A stretch of DNA of 64,000 bases from Gemmatimonadaceae bacterium (GTDB lineage Bacteria > Gemmatimonadota > Gemmatimonadetes > Gemmatimonadales > Gemmatimonadaceae): contig JAUSJA010000033.1 of assembly GCA_030647905.1 (NCBI GenBank), positions 1-64,000 on the forward strand, read 5' to 3'. Shown piece after piece: positions 43,805 to 50,884 of the stretch. Under the pieces are notes generated by a model, which saw only the letters and a list, made by a program, of their open reading frames with translations, did no database searches and was not told where the DNA came from. The position numbers and the translations under genes were made by a program. How positions within the stretch are numbered: the stretch's first letter is position 1; each line of letters begins with the position of its first letter.

Positions 43805-45127
43805 ATGCGTTCATTGAGTATTGCGGCATTGCTGCTTGCCGCGTTGCCTGCACCGGCGGTAGCGGCCGGGTTTTCGGGCCCTGCCATCGGCCCTGTACCG
43901 ATCGAGTTCATCCTGTTCGGCCTGGTGCTGGCAGGCGTGGCCCTGTTCCACCTGCACACGCTGCGCATCGCCGTCATTGGCGTCATCGTCATTACGCTCT
44001 ACAAGCTCATCGCGTCGCCGTTTGAGACGGGTGCAGGTGTTGGTGGCTTTGGGCTGCACTTGGCGCATGAGTGGGTGATCCTGACCAACCTCGGCCTGCT
44101 GCTGCTCGGTTTTGCGCTGCTGGCGAAGCACTTCGAGGAGAGCGGGGTTCCCGCCATCCTCCCACGGTTCCTGCCGGATGACTGGAAGGGCGCCTTCGTG
44201 CTGCTGGTGCTGATCTTCGTGCTGTCGAGTTTCCTGGACAACATCGCGGCGGCGATGATCGGCGGGACCATCGCGCACACGGTGTTCAAGGGCAAGGTCC
44301 ATGTTGGCTACCTCGCCGCCATCGTGGCGGCCTCAAACGCGGGCGGCGCCGGCAGCGTGGTAGGTGATACGACAACGACGATGATGTGGATTGCCGGAGT
44401 GAACCCGCTCGAAGTAATTGAAGCCGCCATCGGTGGAGCGTTGGCGTTGATGGTCTTCGGCATTCCCGCAGCGCTGGCGCAGCAGAAGTACTTCCCCATC
44501 GAGGCGGACCCGGCATCGGATGCCCGGGTCGACTGGACGCGGGTTGGCGTGGTTGCCGCGATCTTGGCTTCGGCCGTCACCGTAAACGTGGTGGTCAACG
44601 TCCACTTCCACGAGATTTCGGATCGCGCACCGTTCCTTGGCGCCGCAGTTTGGGTGGCAATTCTCGGAACCGCTGCGCTGCGCCGACCCGAGTGGAAGCT
44701 CCTGCCGGAGACCCTCAAGAGTTCAATCTTTCTGCTCTCGCTGGTGCTCTGCGCGTCCATGATGCCAGTTGAGAAACTGCCGCTGGCGTCGTGGCCCACG
44801 GCGTTCGGGCTGGGCTTCACCTCGGCGGTGTTCGACAACATCCCACTGACCGCGCTGGCGCTTAAGCAGGGAGGTTATGACTGGGGCTTCCTGGCCTATG
44901 CGGTTGGGTTCGGCGGCTCGATGATCTGGTTTGGGTCGTCGGCAGGCGTGGCGCTCTCCAGCATGTATCCGGAGGCGCGCGATGCGGGCCAATACCTGAA
45001 GAAAGGCTGGTTCGTCACGGTGGCGTACATCGTGGGCTTCTTCTTCATGCTGCAGGTCCTCGGGTTCCATCCAGGCAGTACGCCCAGGACAGTACAGACT
45101 CCGGCGGCCGCTGCCGCGGTGCGCTGA
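43805..45127 (+). CDS. NhaD-type Na+/H+ antiporter, copy 2
   Basis: 440-aa paralogue of the protein at 38617, collinear over its whole length with most residues identical; differences are spread evenly and mostly conservative. Both DNIAAAMIGG and DNIPLTALAL motifs and the GDTTTTMMW segment are intact, so both copies should be functional. The largest variation is in the loop QQKYFPIEADPASDAR and in the C-terminal tail. Keeping two similar but diverged antiporters suggests either dosage need or different regulation. The position next to the pntB remnant marks the duplication boundary. Confidence 0.82.
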   Translation: MRSLSIAALLLAALPAPAVAAGFSGPAIGPVPIEFILFGLVLAGVALFHLHTLRIAVIGVIVITLYKLIASPFETGAGVGGFGLHLAHEWVILTNLGLLLLGFALLAKHFEESGVPAILPRFLPDDWKGAFVLLVLIFVLSSFLDNIAAAMIGGTIAHTVFKGKVHVGYLAAIVAASNAGGAGSVVGDTTTTMMWIAGVNPLEVIEAAIGGALALMVFGIPAALAQQKYFPIEADPASDARVDWTRVGVVAAILASAVTVNVVVNVHFHEISDRAPFLGAAVWVAILGTAALRRPEWKLLPETLKSSIFLLSLVLCASMMPVEKLPLASWPTAFGLGFTSAVFDNIPLTALALKQGGYDWGFLAYAVGFGGSMIWFGSSAGVALSSMYPEARDAGQYLKKGWFVTVAYIVGFFFMLQVLGFHPGSTPRTVQTPAAAAAVR

Positions 45128-45158
45128 AGACCACGCGCGACTGAGTTTGAGTAGAGGT

Positions 45159-45180
45159 TGCCCGGTCTTACGGCCGGGCA
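45159..45180 (+). terminator. Stem-loop after NhaD-type copy 2
   Basis: 7-bp perfect stem tgcccgg / ccgggca with an 8-base loop, 32 bases after the stop codon. There is no clear T tract, so termination is plausible but not certain. It separates the antiporter gene from the benzoyl-CoA reductase promoter region (45181-45395), which otherwise holds no supported gene. Confidence 0.45.
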
Positions 45181-45353
45181 GCCATCGGATCCACGATCTC
45201 GATGAAGGCGAATGGAAGTCGGTGTCTCGCGTGCAGACGCGGCGGATGCCGTCCTCAGCAATACCGACCTCTCGACGTTCCTCGACACGAACCGCATTCA
45301 GGGGCCCGGGTGTCGGCCAATCGCCCTTGACTTCGGCCCTCAACAACGGACAT

Positions 45354-45378
45354 TGTATTATATCGAACGTACGTTCGA
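45354..45378. promoter_or_regulatory. Operator (TCGAACGTACGTTCGA) of the benzoyl-CoA reductase operon
   Basis: A 16-bp perfect palindrome at 45363-45378 lies 18 bases before the bcrC start codon. The 24 bases 45354-45377 are identical to 33360-33383 in front of the dehydrogenase/hydratase fusion gene, and the 45 bases to the left are also similar. Location and symmetry fit a TetR-type repressor site, and a TetR gene lies inside this operon (53712). A -10-like TATTAT (45356-45361) overlaps the left edge. Confidence 0.75.
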
Positions 45379-45395
45379 AATTGGAAGGGGGTCGA

Positions 45396-46580
45396 ATGGG
45401 CTCTGGAGACGCTCCAACGCGCGCCGCGCTCGTGGAAAAGGCCCGCGACATCTACGACGACCTCGACTTCGGCGCAGTCCGCCGATGGCTCGCGGACCAT
45501 CCGGGACGGAAGGCGGCGGGCTACCTCCCAGTCTACGCGCCGCGCGAGATCATGCACGCGTGCGGATTGCTGCCGGTGGGCATCCACGGGGGCGGCGACC
45601 GGCTCGAGATCATTCGCGGCGACGCCTTCTACCAGTCGTACATCTGCCATCTGCCGCGCTCGGTCATCGAGTTGGCGCAGTCGGGGCGGCTCGACATGCT
45701 GTCGGCGGTGCTGTTCCCGTCAACGTGCGACGTGATCCGCAACCTCTCGGGAATGTGGAAGCTGCTCTACCCCGAGGCGTACGTCCGCTACATCGACGTG
45801 CCGCAGACTCCCGACAAGGGCGCCGCGGCGGACTTCTGGGAGAGCGAACTCCGCCGCCTGGTGCGCGACCTCGGCCGTGTCTCAGGACATCACCCGACGG
45901 ACGCCGAGCTGCGCTCGTCGGTGGAACTCTATAATGAAACGCGGGCGATGGTGCGCGCGCTCTACACGGCGCGGCGTGAGCGCCCGTGGGACCTGCCCAC
46001 CGAAGAGCTGTACGTCCTGCTTCGCGCGGGCGAGCTGATCCCCGCGGAGGAGTTCATCGCAATGTCGCGCGATTATCTCGCCGCGGTGGAGGCGGAACCC
46101 AGGCGTCCCCGCGACAACAGCCGCGTGGTCGTGGTTGGCGCGTTCTGCGAGCAACCCCCGCTCGGGCTGATCATGTCGATCGAGCGCGCCGGCTGCTACA
46201 TCGTGGACGACGACTTTCTGCTCGGCAATCGCTTCCTCACGCGCGACGTGCCGCTCGACGGCGATCCGGTGCGCGCTCTGGCCGAAGCGTTCGTCTCCAA
46301 CGACCAGCGTACGTCGGTGCTCTTCGAGAGCGACCCGCTCGGCAAGAAGCGGCTGATGAAGGAATGCGTAGCCGCCGCCAACGCCGACGGGATCATCTTC
46401 GCAACACCGAGCTTCTGCGACCCGGCGCTGCTCGACCAGCCGATGCTCCGTGCGGGCGCCGAGAATGCGAGCATCCCGTGCATCGCGTTCAAGTACGCCG
46501 AGAACACCGGGCAGTTCCAGCAGTTCCGCGAACAAGCCGGGACGTTCGCCGACTCGATCAAGCTCTGGGGGGACGCCTGA
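45396..46580 (+). CDS. bcrC: Benzoyl-CoA reductase subunit C-like (BcrC/BadD)
   Basis: 394-aa active-site subunit of the class I benzoyl-CoA reductase family (HgdB/HgdC superfamily), about the size of BcrC (roughly 43 kDa). Three conserved cysteines, C84 (SYICHLPRS), C111 (FPSTCDVIR) and C341 (TPSFCDPAL), are in the positions expected to ligate a [4Fe-4S] cluster. With subunit B it would bind the aromatic acyl-CoA and receive low-potential electrons from the ATPase pair. First gene of the operon: ribosome site ggaaggggg, ATG at 45396, TGATG overlap with the next gene. The gene order C-B-A-D is the same as in Thauera and Rhodopseudomonas. Confidence 0.9.
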   Translation: MGSGDAPTRAALVEKARDIYDDLDFGAVRRWLADHPGRKAAGYLPVYAPREIMHACGLLPVGIHGGGDRLEIIRGDAFYQSYICHLPRSVIELAQSGRLDMLSAVLFPSTCDVIRNLSGMWKLLYPEAYVRYIDVPQTPDKGAAADFWESELRRLVRDLGRVSGHHPTDAELRSSVELYNETRAMVRALYTARRERPWDLPTEELYVLLRAGELIPAEEFIAMSRDYLAAVEAEPRRPRDNSRVVVVGAFCEQPPLGLIMSIERAGCYIVDDDFLLGNRFLTRDVPLDGDPVRALAEAFVSNDQRTSVLFESDPLGKKRLMKECVAAANADGIIFATPSFCDPALLDQPMLRAGAENASIPCIAFKYAENTGQFQQFREQAGTFADSIKLWGDA

Positions 46581-47854
46581 TGGCTGAAGCGCTGAAGGAC
46601 CGCTCGATGGTGCTGCAGAAGGAGATGATCGCGAACCATTTCGCGCGGCTGGCGCGGGCCCCGGAAACGGGCGAGCCGGTGGTCTACACGTTCGTGCCCG
46701 GCAACCTCACCGAGCTGATTCGCTCGTTTGACGCACTCCCGGTACTACCCGAGATCAACGCGTTGCAGTCGGGGATGCGAAAGCTCTCAGGCGACTACAT
46801 CGCCGAGGCGGAGCGCGCCGGCCATTCCGAGGACGTGTGCACTTACGTGAAGTGTGACATCGGGATGATGCGCTCGGGCAACCTCGGACCAGGCGGCTTG
46901 AAGCTCCCCAAACCCGACTTGCTGCTCCTATCGTACACGGGCTGTTACACGTTCATGAAGTGGTTCGAGCTACTGCGCGAGGAGTATGACTGCCCGACAG
47001 TCATGTTCCACGTTCCGTACCAGGGCGACGGCGTGCTCGAACCGGAGCACCGCAACTACATGCTGCGGCAGCTCAAGGAGCAGGTGATTCCAGCGCTCGA
47101 GAAGGCGACAGGGCGCAAGTACGACGAAGACAAGTTGCGGCACCATCTCGCGCTCTCCGCGAAAGCCGAGGACGACCTGGTGGCCGTTCTGCAAGCGGGA
47201 AAGAACAGGCCGAGTCCGATTGATGGCTACTTCGGCACCGTTTACTACGTAGGGCCGATCTTCAGCGCATTTCGCGGAACCGAGGAAGGCGTCGAGTACT
47301 ACCGCGCGCTGCGACAGGAAGTCGAGGAGCGCGCGGCGCTGGGCCTGGGCCCCATCACACCGGACGGGCCGCTCGAGGGCGAGCGTTACCGGCTGGTGGT
47401 CGAAGGCCCGCCGAACTGGACACACTTCCGTGACTTCTGGAAGATGTTCTCCGACGAGAAAGCCGTGGTGGTCGCATCCACGTACACGAAGGTCGGCGGC
47501 ACCTACGATTTCGGCTTCAGGCACAATCCCGACGATCCGCTGGGCACACTGGCCGACTACTGCAGCGGGTGTTACACGAACCTGAATCTGCCGACCCGAA
47601 TCGAAATGATTTCTCGTTACATCGAGGAATATCAGGCCGACGGATTCCTGATCAACTCGGTCAAGTCGTGCAACTCGTTCTCGGCGGGCCAGTTGATGAT
47701 TCTCCGCGAAGTCGAGAAACGCACCGGCATACCGGGGGCATTCATCGAGTCCGATCTCGTGGATCCGCGCTATTTCTCAGCCGCGAACATCAAGAACCGG
47801 CTGGAGAGCTATTTCCAGATGATCGACGCGCGGCGACTGGGGAAGACAGCGTGA
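46580..47854 (+). CDS. bcrB: Benzoyl-CoA reductase subunit B-like (BcrB/BadE)
   Basis: 424-aa second active-site subunit (BcrB size, about 49 kDa). Cluster cysteines are C87 ([11 protein letters not shown]), C122 ([13 protein letters not shown]) and C364 ([10 protein letters not shown]); a further CSGCYTNL pair lies at 328-331. The substrate region has [15 protein letters not shown] and [17 protein letters not shown]. Together with BcrC it forms the ring-reducing half of the enzyme, converting benzoyl-CoA to cyclohexa-1,5-diene-1-carbonyl-CoA. Start ATG overlaps the bcrC stop (TGATG), and its stop overlaps the bcrA start (GTGA). Confidence 0.92.
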   Translation: MAEALKDRSMVLQKEMIANHFARLARAPETGEPVVYTFVPGNLTELIRSFDALPVLPEINALQSGMRKLSGDYIAEAERAGHSEDVCTYVKCDIGMMRSGNLGPGGLKLPKPDLLLLSYTGCYTFMKWFELLREEYDCPTVMFHVPYQGDGVLEPEHRNYMLRQLKEQVIPALEKATGRKYDEDKLRHHLALSAKAEDDLVAVLQAGKNRPSPIDGYFGTVYYVGPIFSAFRGTEEGVEYYRALRQEVEERAALGLGPITPDGPLEGERYRLVVEGPPNWTHFRDFWKMFSDEKAVVVASTYTKVGGTYDFGFRHNPDDPLGTLADYCSGCYTNLNLPTRIEMISRYIEEYQADGFLINSVKSCNSFSAGQLMILREVEKRTGIPGAFIESDLVDPRYFSAANIKNRLESYFQMIDARRLGKTA

Positions 47855-49122
47855 GTTGCGTCGTTGGCATCGACCTCGGCTCGACCACCACGAAAGCGGT
47901 CATCCTCGACGAGAACCGCGAGGTGCTCGGGCGCGGTATCACGAACTCCCGCTCCAATTACGACCTCGCCGCGGCGGTCGCGAAGACCGAGGCGTTCATC
48001 AACGCGCGGTTCGGACTCATCGAGCAGCAACTCCAGGCGACCAAGACTGTGGCGATGGTGAGCCGCCTGCGCCGCGCCTTCGTGATGGAGCAGATACTCC
48101 AGCAGTTGCGGCGGCTCGAGCAGCTGATGCTCGAAGAGAGCGAACGATCGGCGCCGGAACAGCTCAAGCCGGCGTTCAGGACGAGCATCGAGGAGATCTG
48201 CAAGCAGATCACGCTGGAAGAAGAGCAACGGTTCAAACAACCGCCGATGCTGCGCTCGGATTTCTTTCGCGATGCGGCGGGTTCGGCCTTCATGCGCATC
48301 GCCGAGCAAATCGCCGACCCGGCCGGTGTGAGCTTCGACCGCCTGGTGGGCGTGTACGACAAGTGCATCCTTCGGGTGGAGAACGAGCCACTCGACCTCG
48401 ACTTCCGCGATCACATCGGCGACGCGTTGCGGCGCGTGGGCGACCCCCCCGGCCTCGCCGACGCGATCGAGTACGCGGTTGCGAAAGACCTGGCGCCCTC
48501 GTACACGGTGGGAACGGGGTACGGCCGGGCGCGCCTTCCCTTCCCCAAGGAGCAGATCCGCTCCGAGATCCTGTGTCACGGGCTCGGCGCACACGCGATG
48601 TTCCCGGGCACGCGCACGGTACTCGACATCGGCGGGCAGGACACGAAGGCGATTCAGGTGGATCCGCAAGGCATCGTCACGAACTTCCAGATGAATGACC
48701 GGTGCGCGGCGGGTTGCGGGCGCTACCTCGGTTACATCGCCGACGAGATGAACCTCGGACTCCACGAGCTGGGACCCCTGGCCGAGCAATCGAAGCGGTG
48801 CGTGAAGATCAACTCCACGTGCACCGTGTTCGCCGGCGCGGAACTGCGCGAGCGTCTCGGACTCGGCGAGAAGCGCGAAGACATTCTCGCGGGATTGCAC
48901 CGGGCGATCGTGATTCGCGCGATGAGCCTGCTCGCGCGCTCCGGGGGTGTATCGGATGAGTTCACATTCACGGGGGGCGTGGCGAAGAATTCCGCCGCCG
49001 TGCATGCCATTCGTGACCTCGTCGGAGAGAACTACGGTGAGCGTACGCTCAATATCTCCCCGGACAGCATCTTCACGGGCGCCCTTGGCGCGGCGCTCTT
49101 CGCCAGCCGGATAGCCGCATGA
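47851..49122 (+). CDS. bcrA: Benzoyl-CoA reductase ATPase subunit A (BcrA/BadF)
   Basis: 423-aa ATPase of the BadF/BadG/BcrA/HgdC (ASKHA) family. Phosphate-1 motif [12 protein letters not shown] (6-17), phosphate-2 [10 protein letters not shown] (259-268), cluster cysteines C285 in [20 protein letters not shown] and C324 in STCTVFAG, and adenosine motif TFTGGVAKN. The long insertion between the two halves (about 90-230) and the CAAGCGRYL motif are specific to BcrA rather than to the shorter HgdC type. It hydrolyses ATP to lower the potential of electrons delivered to BcrBC. GTG start at 47851, within the bcrB stop. Confidence 0.93.
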   Translation: MSCVVGIDLGSTTTKAVILDENREVLGRGITNSRSNYDLAAAVAKTEAFINARFGLIEQQLQATKTVAMVSRLRRAFVMEQILQQLRRLEQLMLEESERSAPEQLKPAFRTSIEEICKQITLEEEQRFKQPPMLRSDFFRDAAGSAFMRIAEQIADPAGVSFDRLVGVYDKCILRVENEPLDLDFRDHIGDALRRVGDPPGLADAIEYAVAKDLAPSYTVGTGYGRARLPFPKEQIRSEILCHGLGAHAMFPGTRTVLDIGGQDTKAIQVDPQGIVTNFQMNDRCAAGCGRYLGYIADEMNLGLHELGPLAEQSKRCVKINSTCTVFAGAELRERLGLGEKREDILAGLHRAIVIRAMSLLARSGGVSDEFTFTGGVAKNSAAVHAIRDLVGENYGERTLNISPDSIFTGALGAALFASRIAA

Positions 49123-50009
49123 CACATGTCAGCGCGGGAATAGATGTTGGCAGCGGCGCCGTAAAAGTGGCCGTGATGCGAACGGACGGCGACAAGGAAG
49201 AGACGGTCATCGCGAAAGAGTCGGCGCGAATCCGGCGCCGCGAAGTCGCCAAGGTCGTGGACGAAGTGTTCGAGGCCGCGGTGTCAGCGGCGGACGTGGA
49301 CGATATCCACTACATCGCCACGACCGGCGAGGGGGCGGAGTTCCCGTTCGCGACGGGGCACTTCTACGGCATGACGACGCACGCGCGAGGCGCGCTGTAT
49401 CTCGATCCGCGCGCGAGGGCAGTGCTCGATGTCGGCGCGCTGCACACACGTGCCGTCGCGATGGACGCGCGCGGGCGCGTGTTGGACTACAAGATGACAA
49501 GCCAGTGCGCGTCGGGCTCCGGGCAGTTCCTCGAGAACATCGCCCGCTATCTCGGCGTCTCGCACGACGAGATCGGCGCGCTTTCGATGGAGGCGAAGAA
49601 GCCGGAGAAGGTGAGCTCGATCTGCGCGGTGCTCGCGGAGACCGATGTCATCAACATGGTGTCGCGGGGAATCACGACACAGGACATCCTGCGCGGCGTA
49701 CACGAGAGCATGGCTGACCGCTTCGTGCGTCTCCTTCGATCGCTCCAGTTCGACGGCCCCGCGTTCGTGAGCGGAGGACTCGCGTCGGACGTCGGATTGC
49801 TCAGTGCGTTGCGCGACGGTCTCGCCAGGAAGGCAGGTGCGGCCACCGTTCCGTTCGACGTAGTGACGCACGCGGACGCCATTTTCGCCGGTGCGATCGG
49901 CGCTGCGCTGTGCGGGGGATTCCGGTACCGGAAGTTGGGCCAGGGGGGCGTCGCGTGGGCCGCCGCGCAGAGCATGGCCTCGGCCAGCTCGGGCACGGGG
50001 ATCGGATGA
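49119..50009 (+). CDS. bcrD: Benzoyl-CoA reductase ATPase subunit D (BcrD/BadG)
   Basis: 296-aa second ATPase subunit. Phosphate-1 motif [13 protein letters not shown]; the phosphate-2 region reads [10 protein letters not shown] (104-113), the form typical of BcrD in place of DIGGQD; cluster cysteines C130 ([13 protein letters not shown]) and C169 ([11 protein letters not shown]). BcrA and BcrD hold one [4Fe-4S] cluster between them. The ATG overlaps the bcrA stop (ATGA), and its own stop overlaps the next gene. Completes a class I, ATP-dependent benzoyl-CoA reductase; no ferredoxin gene is adjacent, unlike in Thauera. Confidence 0.92.
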   Translation: MTHVSAGIDVGSGAVKVAVMRTDGDKEETVIAKESARIRRREVAKVVDEVFEAAVSAADVDDIHYIATTGEGAEFPFATGHFYGMTTHARGALYLDPRARAVLDVGALHTRAVAMDARGRVLDYKMTSQCASGSGQFLENIARYLGVSHDEIGALSMEAKKPEKVSSICAVLAETDVINMVSRGITTQDILRGVHESMADRFVRLLRSLQFDGPAFVSGGLASDVGLLSALRDGLARKAGAATVPFDVVTHADAIFAGAIGAALCGGFRYRKLGQGGVAWAAAQSMASASSGTGIG

Positions 50010-50884
50010 CAATCGCGGCGATCGCCTATCACCGGCCGGCCAGCCTGGCGGAGGCGTGCGCGCTCGGCCAGCATTATGGGAGCGACGCGGCGTATCTGGC
50101 CGGGGGGACAGAGTTGATCCCCGACTATCAGCGCGAGCGGGAGACGGCGCGACATCTGATCGCGCTCGACAGCATTCGCGAACTGCGGGGGATCTCAGAG
50201 GAGGCCGGGCTGCTGAGAATCGGCGCGCTCACGACCATCGCCGAGATCGCCGCATCGCCGCTCGTGCGCGCGCGGCTCCCGGCGCTCGCTGACGCCGCGC
50301 GCGCGATCGGCAGCCCGCAGATCCGGAGCATGGCGACGATCGGCGGGAATTTCTGCCGCGCTGTGCCGTGTGCCGACACCCCACCCGCCGCCATCGCGTG
50401 TGCAGCTCGCGTGCGGCTCGTTGGCGTGCTGGGGGCCCGCGAGCTCGACGCCGAGGACTTCTTCACTGGCGTGCGGAAAACCGCGCTCGACCCGGGAGAT
50501 GTGCTGGTCGAGATCGTAGTGCCCGCGCAGCCCCACCACTCGGGCGCGAGCTACCAACGCTTCGCCCGGCGGCGTGGCCCTGCGCTCGCGGTCGCGGCGG
50601 TGGCGGCGCGGGTGACGCTCGAGAATGGGAAAATCACGGGCGCGCGCATCGCACTCGGTGCCGTGGCGCCGACCCCGATCATCGCAGCGCGAGCGGCCGC
50701 GCTGCTCGAAGGGGAGCCGCCATCCGACGCGCTCTTCGAGCGGGCGGCTGCGCTGTGCGCGCAGGACGCTCTGCCGATCAGCGACGTGCGCGGGTCGGCC
50801 GACTACCGGACGGAACTCGTCGGCGTACTTGCCCGGCGGGCGCTTCACGAAGCCGTGGCACGCGCGGCAGGTTGGGCCCAATGA
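50006..50884 (+). CDS. Molybdenum hydroxylase FAD-binding subunit
   Basis: 292-aa FAD subunit of the xanthine dehydrogenase/CO dehydrogenase family: YLAGGTELIPDYQ (pyrophosphate loop, 31-43), IGSPQIRSMATIGGNFCRA, and DTPPAAIACAARV. Context suggests a hydroxybenzoyl-CoA reductase (HcrB). But the extra [4Fe-4S] insertion, a roughly 40-residue block with four cysteines that is diagnostic of HcrB, is absent after the GGNFCRA segment. It may therefore be a hydroxylase for another ring, or a cluster-less reductase variant. ATGA overlaps join it to bcrD and to the next subunit. Confidence 0.85.
   Translation: MTIAAIAYHRPASLAEACALGQHYGSDAAYLAGGTELIPDYQRERETARHLIALDSIRELRGISEEAGLLRIGALTTIAEIAASPLVRARLPALADAARAIGSPQIRSMATIGGNFCRAVPCADTPPAAIACAARVRLVGVLGARELDAEDFFTGVRKTALDPGDVLVEIVVPAQPHHSGASYQRFARRRGPALAVAAVAARVTLENGKITGARIALGAVAPTPIIAARAAALLEGEPPSDALFERAAALCAQDALPISDVRGSADYRTELVGVLARRALHEAVARAAGWAQ

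Noticed and set aside
45396-47854. Interpretation as a 2-hydroxyglutaryl-CoA dehydratase (HgdAB)
   Set aside because: Two different ATPases follow, one with the BcrA-specific insertion and CAAGCGRYL motif, and Dch- and Oah-like genes are in the operon, so benzoyl-CoA reductase fits better.
47809-49125. 438-codon minus-strand frame across bcrA
   Set aside because: Antisense shadow of bcrA, which has all family motifs; the antisense translation is Arg/Glu-rich without features.
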